Origin: a virus | Direction: 5' to 3' (one strand) | DNA: 55,018 nucleotides | IMG/VR virus record: IMGVR_UViG_3300006903_000014 | Coordinates: 1 to 55,018 of that record | Shown here: one piece after another, positions 15,061 through 21,382 of the stretch | Layout of the letters: each line of letters begins with the position of its first letter | How positions within the stretch are numbered: the first letter of the stretch is position 1 | Made by a program: the position numbers and the translations under genes | Notes under the pieces: model-generated | What the model was told of the DNA's origin: nothing | The model's database searches: none | Seen by the model: only the letters and a program-made list of their open reading frames with translations

Positions 15061-15559
15061 GGGGCACCTCGAATATCTGCGCGCGGGCGATGTCCTCGTC
15101 GAGCGCGAGCGGAATCAGCCACAGGAGATTCGGTACGAAGGCGAGCCCCGTCAGGCCCCCCGGCGAAGCGGGACCACACCAGAGCGTCTCGTCCGTCCGC
15201 GGCATCAATGTCGACATGCCGTCCAGCGTCCACTTCGCCGCGAAGAAATGCACGGCCCAGCCACGGGCGTCGGACAAGGAGGCGTAGTGGCGCCATGTAA
15301 AATCGGGCGGGTCGCGCAGCGCATCCACGGTGCTGATTCCTGGATCGGCGACGCCGACCTCCTCGCGGAACTCCCTGCGCATCGCGTATTCGAAGGACGG
15401 GTCCGTCGGCTCGACCTTCCCGCCGATCCCGTTCAGGCGGCCGGCCTGCCACTCCGGCCTGCGCTTCCGGATCAGCAATACCCTCCTGTCGAACGGCGGC
15501 GTCGGGTCGGCGAACAGGAACCCGACGACGTAGTGGGTCCTCTTCGGGGCTCCCGTCAC
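15053..15559 (-). CDS. Nudix (MutT-like) hydrolase
   Basis: The Nudix box is intact: GGKVEPTDPSFEYAMRREFR (residues 46-65) followed by EEVGV, giving G-x5-E-x7-REUxEExGU. The N-terminus (YVVGFLFADP; RVLLIRKRRPEWQAG) has the usual first strand and lysine/arginine-rich loop. These enzymes cleave nucleoside diphosphates linked to another group, for example sugar nucleotides or damaged dNTPs. With a DNA glycosyltransferase in the genome, a sugar-nucleotide or modified-nucleotide substrate is conceivable but not shown. GTG start at 15559 in GTGA. Confidence 0.85.
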   Translation of the reverse strand: MTGAPKRTHYVVGFLFADPTPPFDRRVLLIRKRRPEWQAGRLNGIGGKVEPTDPSFEYAMRREFREEVGVADPGISTVDALRDPPDFTWRHYASLSDARGWAVHFFAAKWTLDGMSTLMPRTDETLWCGPASPGGLTGLAFVPNLLWLIPLALDEDIARAQIFEVPRG

Positions 15560-15825
15560 GACTCGCTCCGCCTCGTCGAGCAGAGCTGAGCCAGGGCCCG
15601 GCACTCGGACGCGGCCTCGATGAACGAGTGCTCGAGGTCGTACAGCGAGCGCGGCGGCAGGTCGCTGACGGCCAGGCCCCCGTTCAGGAGCATCTGGAGC
15701 GGCCCCTGGACGACCGCGATGCGCTGGATGTGGAATCCCAGCAGCCCCCAGCGCGCGGTGGGCTCCTCCGGCGTGCCCTTCTGCTGCTCGAGCGTCCGCT
15801 TCGCCTCGTCACACTGCTTGCACAT
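15556..15825 (-). CDS. Hypothetical protein, 89 aa
   Basis: Starts with a CxxC (MCKQCDEAKR), followed by a helical domain (IQRIAVVQGPLQMLLNGGLA; SLYDLEHSFIEAASECRALA). No family recognised. A GGGGGG tract lies just before the ATG. Confidence 0.55.
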   Translation of the reverse strand: MCKQCDEAKRTLEQQKGTPEEPTARWGLLGFHIQRIAVVQGPLQMLLNGGLAVSDLPPRSLYDLEHSFIEAASECRALAQLCSTRRSES

Positions 15826-15841
15826 GCGCCCCCCCTCTCTC

Positions 15842-16231
15842 CTAAAGGCCGCGCGACCGCAGCCACTCCCCGACCTGCTCCCGTCTCCAGCCGTGCTGGT
15901 CCTGCACGTGCGCGAGCGCCATCATCCAATCGTGCCGCGGCGGGCACTCGCACATCTGGAGCGCGGTGTCCTTGAGCCAGGGCCAGCAGACCTCCAGCGC
16001 GTCGACCACGCTCAGCCGCTTCGCCGCGAGCCTCGCATTGAGTCGCTCCCACGATCCCGCCCGCGCGATCAGGGCCGTCCCCATGGCGTCGGCGCAGGCC
16101 GGGACCGGCCCGTCCTCCGGGCGCCCGATCCACGCCATCCCGTGGCTCGCGGTGAAGAAGTACTCCGGGCCCTCGGGGATGAGCGCGCAGCCGGCGAGGA
16201 TCGCGTCCGACAGCTTGACCATGGCGCTCAT
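15842..16231 (-). CDS. Conserved phage hypothetical protein, 129 aa
   Basis: Sequence features include GMAWIGRPEDGPVPACADAM and LSVVDALEVCWPWLKDTALQ. The C-terminus (HDWMMALAHVQDQHGWRREQ) resembles small phage proteins with a conserved D.A..HLND.H.W...I motif and no known function. ATG overlaps the upstream stop (ATGA). Confidence 0.6.
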   Translation of the reverse strand: MSAMVKLSDAILAGCALIPEGPEYFFTASHGMAWIGRPEDGPVPACADAMGTALIARAGSWERLNARLAAKRLSVVDALEVCWPWLKDTALQMCECPPRHDWMMALAHVQDQHGWRREQVGEWLRSRGL

Positions 16232-16506
16232 CTCTCGAGCCGCTCCGGGAACCAGGTCGCCAGCTCCGCCCTGACGGCCGCCGGCTCGTGGTCGTAGTCG
16301 GGCCGGCCGCAGGAGGCGCACGCCCACCGTTCGCTCCCGGCGAAGTCATGGTTCGGAACCAGCGCCGGGAGCGAGGCGCCGCACAGGACGCAGCGCGCGG
16401 CGGCGCCATGGATCTCGACGTAGCGCGCCATGCCCTCGACCGGCACGAATCCGCACATCGCGCAGCAGTGGGGCGGCCAGGGCACAGTGCCCGAGATAAG
16501 AGTCAA
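16228..16506 (-). CDS. Double zinc-ribbon protein, 92 aa
   Basis: Three CxxC pairs: CCAMCG near residue 15, CVLCG near 39 and CASCG near 63. Probably two small zinc modules. TTG start overlapping the upstream stop (TTGA). The short acidic/Trp tail (ELATWFPERLER) may form a helix. Function unknown. Confidence 0.6.
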   Translation of the reverse strand: MTLISGTVPWPPHCCAMCGFVPVEGMARYVEIHGAAARCVLCGASLPALVPNHDFAGSERWACASCGRPDYDHEPAAVRAELATWFPERLER

Positions 16507-17057
16507 TCCTCACCCCCCTCGTCGTCAAACACCTGGTCCGCCTCGTCGGGCGGGTCCTTGTATGGGAGCCAGCCCTGTCCCGCCACCGGGGCCGCGGGCA
16601 TCGACTTGGCCACGGGCGCGACCGGGGCCTGCACCATCCCCAGACCGGCCGCGATTCGCTCCAGGTGCTCGTCCGCCGGCTCGCCCTCGCGCCGCTCCAG
16701 GTCTCCTCCCGGAGAGAGGCGCGTCAGCTCGGCCTCCGTCGGGCCCGGCCGCTCGCGAGCCCCCGTGAACTTGTCCGGCCTGGTCCCGTCCGCCAGCAGG
16801 ACGCGCACCTTCAGCTCCGCCGTGTGGGTCACCGCGAACAGGAGCACGCCGCGCTCGGCCGGCGTCAGGCGCTTCCCGTCGGTCTCGAGGTCCGCCGACC
16901 ACTGGTCAAACGCCTCCTCCACGCCGAGCTGACGCGAGCGGCCCTCGAGCGCGTACCAGTCCAGGAACGTCTGCGCGAGGTCCTGCGCGCGCGACGCGAA
17001 CAGCGCCAGGCGCCGCCCGTAGTAGTCCGACTCCTCGCGCGTCAGCTCGTCCGCCAT
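16503..17057 (-). CDS. Hypothetical helical protein, 184 aa
   Basis: The first 90 residues are helical with aromatic positions (ESDYYGRRLALFASRAQDLA; QTFLDWYALEGRSR). The rest is Pro/Gly/acidic and probably disordered, ending in QVFDDEGGED. Could be an adaptor with a flexible acidic tail. TGATG junction with the upstream gene. Confidence 0.55.
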   Translation of the reverse strand: MADELTREESDYYGRRLALFASRAQDLAQTFLDWYALEGRSRQLGVEEAFDQWSADLETDGKRLTPAERGVLLFAVTHTAELKVRVLLADGTRPDKFTGARERPGPTEAELTRLSPGGDLERREGEPADEHLERIAAGLGMVQAPVAPVAKSMPAAPVAGQGWLPYKDPPDEADQVFDDEGGED

Positions 17058-17176
17058 CACGCCCTCCCGTGGCAGCGCGGGCAACGACCGCCCTCGGCGC
17101 GCCGATGGCCGAGGAGACCGCAGGCGATCCCGCGGAGCCATCGTCCCAGCGCCGCGACGCCCACCCGACTCGACAT
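17057..17176 (-). CDS. Tiny basic protein with CPRC knuckle, 39 aa
   Basis: Below usual gene-calling length, but the ATG overlaps the upstream stop (TGATG) and its stop overlaps the next ATG. The sequence has a hydrophobic helix (GVAALGRWLRGIACGLLGHR) followed by CPRCHGRA. Membrane contact or zinc binding is possible. Confidence 0.4.
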   Translation of the reverse strand: MSSRVGVAALGRWLRGIACGLLGHRRAEGGRCPRCHGRA

Positions 17177-17697
17177 CAGCTCCACTCCGCTGGACGCAAC
17201 GACGCCGGGAGATAGAGGGGGTGCGCGGGGCTGCCGTCCTTGTTCAGGGCCAGGACGCTCAGCCGAACGCCCAGCGCCCGCAGCATCGAACGCACGTAGC
17301 GGCAGTGGGCGGCATATCCCGGCACCGAGCGCCCCGACCTGCCCCACGCGGCGATCACCAGTTGCGCCTGCGCCGCGTTGCCCGAGATGAAGCCGGCGTT
17401 CTGCGGCCCCTCCGGCTCCGGGTCGCGCGCGAGGTCCATCGGATCGGTGGCCCGCCGCGCGTAGAGGTTCACGACGACCATGCCGCCGAACCCCAGGTCC
17501 CGGGAGAAGCGCGCGCACCGACGAATCGTCGGGTCGTCGTCCATCCCGTCCGCCGTCGACGGGTTCAGCATGATCCAGCACGGTCGCGTCGCGAGCATTC
17601 CCGGCGCCCACCAGTGGCGCCAGAGGCTGTAGCGATATCGGCCATCCTCCGAGATGACCGCGCCCCCCGTCCATTCGTCGCGCGCCGGCATGATCAT
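17176..17697 (-). CDS. DUF1643 family protein
   Basis: The core CWIMLNPSTADGMDDDPTIR (residues 40-59), RCARFSRDLGF and GMVVVNLYARRATDP define this family; the 173-residue length is normal. DUF1643 proteins occur in bacteria and many phages. Their biochemical role is not established, though the conserved NPS.AD.. and acidic residues suggest an active site. ATG overlaps the upstream stop. A longer frame to 17763 is not needed. Confidence 0.85.
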   Translation of the reverse strand: MIMPARDEWTGGAVISEDGRYRYSLWRHWWAPGMLATRPCWIMLNPSTADGMDDDPTIRRCARFSRDLGFGGMVVVNLYARRATDPMDLARDPEPEGPQNAGFISGNAAQAQLVIAAWGRSGRSVPGYAAHCRYVRSMLRALGVRLSVLALNKDGSPAHPLYLPASLRPAEWS

Positions 17698-18209
17698 CTC
17701 CGCCTCCCCAGACCCAGCTCCTCCATCGGCTCGGGCAGGCCGATGGCCGCGCGCCTTGCCCACGCGGCGCGCAGGGCCGCCGTGAACTGACGCATGACGT
17801 ATCGGCGCCCGCGGTCGTCCTCCTCGAACGCCTCGTGCCCTCCGACCGCCTCGAACGCCTCGGCGACCTCCGGCCCGAGGTCGCGCGCGATCACGTAGTG
17901 GACGCGACGGCGCTGGCCGCCGCCCATCTCGACGGCGCTCCTGTCGACGGCGCGGAACGCCTCGTTGGCGGCGGCGACCTCCGCGGCCTCCCGCTCGCGC
18001 CGCTTCGCCTCGAGAAGCATCGCCGGTGGCGGGAGCCGCGTGGAGCGCCAGGTGCTAAGCGTCTCGGAGACCGCGACTCTCCACTCGTCGTCGGTGAGCT
18101 GCGGCGCGATCACCCCGCGGTAGACGTTAAGCAGGTCCTCCGTGGGCTCGCGGTCATAGGCCACGCAGAGCGCGTGCATCCCGGCGGCGAACGCCGCATC
18201 GCTGATCAC
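17694..18209 (-). CDS. Candidate replication accessory protein (helicase-loader N-domain type)
   Basis: The N-terminal 75 residues (LLNVYRGVIAPQLTDDEWRV, then AVSETLSTWRSTRLPPPAML) resemble the helical domain that begins phage helicase-loader and inhibitor proteins: Y...L..L.DEE...AV, followed by a P.PA.LL motif. No Walker A motif is present, so it is not a DnaC-type ATPase. The C-terminal half is helical with a basic end. If the match holds, it could recruit the host helicase, which fits the lack of a phage helicase here. Similarity judged by eye only. Confidence 0.45.
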   Translation of the reverse strand: MISDAAFAAGMHALCVAYDREPTEDLLNVYRGVIAPQLTDDEWRVAVSETLSTWRSTRLPPPAMLLEAKRREREAAEVAAANEAFRAVDRSAVEMGGGQRRRVHYVIARDLGPEVAEAFEAVGGHEAFEEDDRGRRYVMRQFTAALRAAWARRAAIGLPEPMEELGLGRRR

Positions 18210-18382
18210 TCGAATCCCCACGGGACGTCGAATCCCACGGCACCATCGCCATCGGGCGGCGGTGACGGCCGGCTCAGGTCCGCGAATGGTCCGAGGGGCG
18301 TCGGTCCCGCGTCCCGCAGGCAGACGCCGCAGGTGAGGCGGTCGTCGCAGCGGCAGTCGGCCCGCTTGCAGTAGCCCCTCAT
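18206..18382 (-). CDS. Small Cys-rich protein, 58 aa
   Basis: N-terminal cysteines CKRADCRCDDRLTCGVC (residues 5-21) could bind zinc; the rest is Pro/Gly-rich and disordered. ATGA overlap at the start, GTGA overlap at the stop. Confidence 0.5.
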   Translation of the reverse strand: MRGYCKRADCRCDDRLTCGVCLRDAGPTPLGPFADLSRPSPPPDGDGAVGFDVPWGFE

Positions 18383-18762
18383 AGTCGCCCCTCGATAGAG
18401 AACTCTGGCAGCGGGTGTCCGTCCTCGCAGGACCAGAGGTGGAGGCAGTACGGGTGGATGTTCACGTAGCGGTCCCGCGGGGGAATCACCTGGACCGCAT
18501 AGCGCTCCCTGCCGAGGAACAGCTCCTTGACCGCGACGACCTCCGTCCAGTTGGGCAGCCTGTCGGGGCGCGCGAGCGACAGGTGAATCCAGCGCCTCCC
18601 GTCCCCCGGACGGCGCCCGGAGATGATGACGCTGAGCTGGTCGTGGCGGAGGTAGCGGCGGCCGTCCCCCTTCTCCTCGACGACCCGCCAGTTGTGCGGC
18701 AGGATCAGCGGCAGCACCGACCGACAGTCCCACGCCCCCGGCGGAAGCTCCTGGCCGCTCAT
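18379..18762 (-). CDS. DUF7694-like protein (copy 1)
   Basis: The segment WIHLSLARPDRLPNWTEVVA, VKELFLGRERYAVQVIPP, then YVNIHPYCLHLW follows the family pattern of a His-Leu-Ser strand, W-x-E and VK helix, a Val/Gln-P strand and a final HLW. A second gene at 27067-27568 shows the same order, so the phage carries two divergent copies. The fold is small and soluble; function unknown. Family name given from memory of the pattern, with moderate certainty. Confidence 0.6.
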   Translation of the reverse strand: MSGQELPPGAWDCRSVLPLILPHNWRVVEEKGDGRRYLRHDQLSVIISGRRPGDGRRWIHLSLARPDRLPNWTEVVAVKELFLGRERYAVQVIPPRDRYVNIHPYCLHLWSCEDGHPLPEFSIEGRL

Positions 18763-19109
18763 CCGATCACCGGCCTGGCGGAGACCGGCACCAGCGGGTC
18801 GTCGGCGAAGTCGAACGCCGGGCGGCTGGTGCCGTCCGGGAATACGACCTCGATCGGCGAGAGATTGAAGAGTCCCCCGCTGGTGTAGTCGCAGGGTCCC
18901 GCGCCGGGCACGAACGCCTCCCTGGAGACGGGCAAGTTGCGGCCGACGCAGCTGTAGGCCACCCCTCCCTCCGTGAAGCCGGCGGCCCTATAGTCGAGCA
19001 CCGAGGCCACGTGTTGGCAGGACGGGCATCGGAAGCGCCACGCCATCGGGTCGAGCCCATAACGCCGCGTGCCGGCGGCGACCCACTCTGAGTGCTCGAT
19101 TCTTCTCAT
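18759..19109 (-). CDS. Conserved phage protein with zinc-ribbon, VVLDY/GLF type, 116 aa
   Basis: The order WRFRCPSCQHVASVLDYRAA, AYSCVGR, GPCDYTSGGLFNLSP and a C-terminal PVSARP is a pattern I know from phages and high-GC bacteria, with no assigned role. Two cysteine pairs (CPSC and the later C...C) may bind zinc. ATGA overlap. Confidence 0.65.
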   Translation of the reverse strand: MRRIEHSEWVAAGTRRYGLDPMAWRFRCPSCQHVASVLDYRAAGFTEGGVAYSCVGRNLPVSREAFVPGAGPCDYTSGGLFNLSPIEVVFPDGTSRPAFDFADDPLVPVSARPVIG

Positions 19110-19246
19110 CGACGGGATCGCTCCGCGATGACGATGTTGATCAGTCCGCCTAGCGCCCAGACCAGAAGGCGCGGGTGGTGGAGCAGCGCGACGACCGACG
19201 GGATCACGATCATCAGCGTGCCCAGCAGCCAGCCGAGACCCCGCAT
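19106..19246 (-). CDS. Small membrane protein, 46 aa
   Basis: Residues 3-35 are nearly all hydrophobic (GLGWLLGTLMIVIPSVVALL; LLVWALGGLINIVI) with a basic end (AERSRR), giving one or two membrane passes. The ATG at 19244-19246 is the likely start, with GAGGAG 12 bases upstream; an in-frame GTG at 19270 is an alternative. Confidence 0.5.
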   Translation of the reverse strand: MRGLGWLLGTLMIVIPSVVALLHHPRLLVWALGGLINIVIAERSRR

Positions 19247-19262
19247 GACGGCGACGTTCTCC

Positions 19263-19982
19263 TCATCCACGGCCGCCGCCGATCCACGGCTCCGCGGCCG
19301 CCAGGAACCGATGCACCTTGTCCAGGTCGAACTGCTGGTCATCGTCCGAGCGCAGACGGGTCTCCGCGTCGATCCAGAGGCGCTGGGTCGCCGGCACGTG
19401 CGCCGCGAGCCTGCCGAGCTGCTCGCCGACGTTCTCCGGCGACAGCCCGCCCGCGTAGCCCACGTAGCCCGCGCCGGGGAGCGGCCAGAAGTCGGGCAGG
19501 ATCCCGGCCCCGCCCGAGCGGTCGTAGAGCGGAGCGACGCGCAGGCCCCAATCCTGAAAACGCCTGAGCTTGTCGTCGTTCACGCCGTCGACCTGGACGA
19601 CGTAGCCGCCCCACGGCTGCAGGGCCTGGAGCGCGGGCGCGGCCTCTCCGGGCTGGACGTCGTGGAGGCTCGCGTGGAAGTTGAGCTGGATGCGGTCGAA
19701 GCGGCCGGCGATGGTCGGCCTCATCTGCGCGAAGTCGTCTCCCCCGAGCAGGAGGGCCCGCACCCAGCGCCCGCACAGGTGGCCGCTGATCCCGCCCGGC
19801 GAGCGCGGGCCGCCGAGGAACGCCTGGATCCACTTGGTCGTGGGGAATCGCGGCGACCCCTCCTGCGACTTGGAGAGCAGGATCCCCCACTCGACGAACG
19901 GGAAGCGCCGCTGCAGCGTCCAGAGCGCCTCGGGCCCAACGCTGTCGTCCGCCCCCGTGACGGTGACTCTATCCAGGATCAT
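19263..19982 (-). CDS. TIM-barrel protein, phosphoribosylanthranilate-isomerase-like
   Basis: A 239-residue protein starting VTVTGADDSV (residues 6-15), with FPFVEWGILLSKSQEGSPRF and SGHLCGRWVRALLLGG, and later alternating strands (IQLNFHAS; YVVQVDGVND; VAPLYDRSGG; GYVGYAGGLSPENV; LWIDAETRL). This fits a (beta/alpha)8 barrel. Related proteins in other phages and plasmids are labelled PRAI-like but lack a tryptophan-pathway context, so the true reaction is unknown. ATG start, four-base overlap with the HNH gene upstream. Confidence 0.65.
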   Translation of the reverse strand: MILDRVTVTGADDSVGPEALWTLQRRFPFVEWGILLSKSQEGSPRFPTTKWIQAFLGGPRSPGGISGHLCGRWVRALLLGGDDFAQMRPTIAGRFDRIQLNFHASLHDVQPGEAAPALQALQPWGGYVVQVDGVNDDKLRRFQDWGLRVAPLYDRSGGAGILPDFWPLPGAGYVGYAGGLSPENVGEQLGRLAAHVPATQRLWIDAETRLRSDDDQQFDLDKVHRFLAAAEPWIGGGRG

Positions 19983-20281
19983 CGCGCACCTCCGATCGGC
20001 CTTCCCTTGTCGAAGTTCTTGTGGCAGTCGTCACAGAGCAGCACGTAGTCGCGCAGGTGGCGACGTACATCCGCGAGCGTCTCCCAGCTCCCGCGAGACC
20101 TGCCGCTGACGCCCGTCGGCCTCAGGTGGGCGAACTCGAGATAGTCCTCTCTGCTGCAGGCCACGCAGCGGCCGCCGCCCAGGATCTGCCGGAGTCGCTC
20201 GCGCAGCCGGCGGATGCATCGGCGTCGCCTGTCCTCGTAGCGGAGGAGCGCGGCCGTCGACGCGTCGCGCTCGGCGCTCAA
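19979..20281 (-). CDS. HNH endonuclease, 100 aa
   Basis: CVACSREDYLEFAHLRPTG gives a CxxC and the first histidine; DYVLLCDDCHKNFDKGRP gives the second CxxC, H and the terminal basic loop. The N-terminal helix is very basic. A small, stand-alone HNH nuclease. The TTG start overlaps the upstream stop (TTGA). Homing or a helper role in replication are both possible. Confidence 0.8.
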   Translation of the reverse strand: MSAERDASTAALLRYEDRRRRCIRRLRERLRQILGGGRCVACSREDYLEFAHLRPTGVSGRSRGSWETLADVRRHLRDYVLLCDDCHKNFDKGRPIGGAR

Positions 20282-20634
20282 CGGGCCCCGCCCTCGCGCC
20301 GGCCGTCGAGCCAGCGCTGGATCAGCTCCCGACTGGCGGCCGCCACGTCGCGCGAGCCGGACGTCTTCTTGCCGAGCCAGACGCCCAGCTTGCTCGCGAA
20401 GGTGCCCGGCTTGACGAAGCGCGCCGGCTCGGCGCGCAGGTAGAGCTGCCACGCGGGCCGCACCGCGTCCCACCCATATCGCTCGACGACGCGGCGCAGG
20501 GACCCGGCGATCTCGCCGCCGGGGGCCGTCGCCTCCCCGAACACCGCGTTCCAGTCGTCGCACGCCTCCTGCACCCACGCCGCCCCCCTCCTGACCACCT
20601 TCGCCCCCCGGGTTGGCATGTCTCTCGCTACCAT
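20278..20634 (-). CDS. Conserved phage hypothetical protein, first gene after the control region
   Basis: The central part (VVERYGWDAVRPAWQLYLRA, then FVKPGTFASKLGVWLGKK) has the look of a small helical domain seen in phage replication-side proteins, where W..YL...P.....P..FA....W is recurrent. Two starts compete: the ATG at 20632-20634 with GGAGGG almost abutting it, and the ATG at 20617-20619. It is the first gene of the leftward early-type run downstream of the 748-bp control region. Confidence 0.55.
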   Translation of the reverse strand: MVARDMPTRGAKVVRRGAAWVQEACDDWNAVFGEATAPGGEIAGSLRRVVERYGWDAVRPAWQLYLRAEPARFVKPGTFASKLGVWLGKKTSGSRDVAAASRELIQRWLDGRREGGAR

Positions 20635-20676
20635 CCCTCCGTCGTAGGACGCCGGTGAGTAGCGGACCTCACTTGC

Positions 20677-20721
20677 TCCGCGCGGACGAGGCTCGACCCC
20701 TCAGGGTCTCGTCCGCGCGGA
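20677..20721. repeat. 14-bp inverted repeat in control region
   Basis: Arms at 20677-20690 (tCCGCGCGGACGAG) and 20708-20721 are exact reverse complements, with an inner ACCC/GGGT pairing in the loop. In the leader of the leftward transcript it would form a stable hairpin about 45 bases upstream of the first gene. It may attenuate transcription or bind a regulator. Confidence 0.65.
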
Positions 20722-20762
20722 AGCGTCGGCGCCGTACGAGCACGGCCCCACCGCACGCGCCC

Positions 20763-20820
20763 CGCGGACGGCGTCGTCCGCCGCGGGAGGTCGCTACTTA
20801 ATGGTCCGACGCGCGGACCA
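20763..20820. repeat. Two further short inverted repeats with GCGGAC cores
   Basis: One pairs GCGGACG (from 20764) with CGTCCGC over a four-base loop. The second pairs TGGTCCG (20802-20808) with CGGACCA (20814-20820) over five bases. They repeat the core seen in the 14-bp repeat nearby, giving a cluster of similar dyad sites typical of operators or iteron-like origins. Confidence 0.55.
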
Positions 20821-21110
20821 GGAGAGAAGGCATCCGACCTGCGAGCGCCCCGGGACCGTCTCCCCACCCCCACAGAGGTCCCGTTTTTGAGAACCCGCGG
20901 GGCGCTGCCGTTGACCGCCCGCCCCGCGAGAGAGGAATGGCGCGCCCGGAGGCCAGGGACCGACCGTCCACGTACCACTCGCGGAGCTTGGAAGTTTTCC
21001 GCAGCAGGGGCGTGGCTGGCGGCGGGGGGCAGACCGCGCGCGCGCCGCGACCTTCGCGGGCACTCATCTCGGCGAGGTGACGGTCGGTCTCTGGCATCCA
21101 GGCGTACCTG

Positions 21111-21179
21111 CGGTTGGGGCTTGACCGGTGGGGGTGCGCCGGATATAGTGGCGGGCATCCCGCTCGCCTCTGCGATCCC
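21111..21179 (+). repeat. Placeholder for hairpin listed next
   Basis: See the entry at 21179-21211; this entry carries no separate claim. Confidence 0.01.
21121..21149 (+). promoter_or_regulatory. Sigma70-type promoter facing right, against the genes
   Basis: TTGACC at 21121-21126 and TATAGT at 21144-21149 are separated by exactly 17 bases. It is one of the best promoter matches in the window, but it reads along the plus strand where no protein gene is seen. A transcript would start near 21156 and run antisense to the 3' end of the coiled-coil gene at 21383-22168. Confidence 0.55.
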
Positions 21180-21211
21180 GGCGGCCTCGGACTGAATCTC
21201 CGAGGTCGCCG
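21179..21211 (+). repeat. 13-bp hairpin downstream of the rightward promoter
   Basis: The stem pairs 21179-21191 with 21199-21211 (core GCCTCGGA / TCCGAGG, one G-U pair) around a seven-base loop. It starts about 25 bases after the predicted start site of the rightward promoter. There is no T-run after it, so it is not a classic terminator; it could be the 5' domain of a small RNA. Confidence 0.55.
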
Positions 21212-21239
21212 CCCCTCCCTCGCGACCTTCCCGCGGACG

Positions 21240-21270
21240 ACAAGATAGCGCCCTTTGGTAGAATGGTCCA
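21240..21270 (-). promoter_or_regulatory. Possible leftward promoter overlapping a repeat
   Basis: On the minus strand TGGACC and TATCTT stand 17 bases apart (each four of six to consensus). The spacer includes the first copy of a 15-base direct repeat, as expected for a repressible promoter. It would drive the run of genes that begins at 20634. Moderate match only. Confidence 0.35.
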
Positions 21271-21299
21271 GCGGAATCTCGAAATTGGTAGAATCGCCC
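21255..21299. repeat. 15-bp direct repeats spaced 30 bp, operator candidates
   Basis: TTGGTAGAAT occurs at 21255-21264 and again at 21285-21294. The match extends to 13 of 15 bases (followed by GGTCC and CGCCC). A 30-bp spacing is about three DNA turns, as seen for tandem regulator sites. The XRE-type protein at 25299-25538 is a candidate binder. Confidence 0.45.
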
Positions 21300-21382
21300 A
21301 CCGCGGGGCCGCGCAGGATCCTCCCTGACGCAACGTGGGCGCCGCTGGCGCGATCGGCGGGGCGGCGCCTGCTCTCGAGCCA

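Larger units (their letters stand above)
20635..21382. other. 748-bp non-coding control region
   Basis: No open frame here looks like a protein. The region holds promoter-like sequences in both directions, direct repeats and at least four inverted repeats, several built on the word CGCGGACG. It separates the recombination genes from the long early-type run and is the only large gap in the window. It could house the early promoter, its operators, and perhaps a replication origin. Individual elements are listed separately. Confidence 0.7.

Noticed and set aside
21179-21181. The low-confidence placeholder feature entry with reversed coordinates near 21179
   Set aside because: It is a slip in the list; the hairpin is properly described by the entry 21179-21211 and the placeholder should be ignored.
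21250-21300. A tRNA-like stretch around TGGTCCAGCGGAATC
   Set aside because: No acceptor stem or anticodon arm can be folded around it; the similarity comes from the direct repeats.
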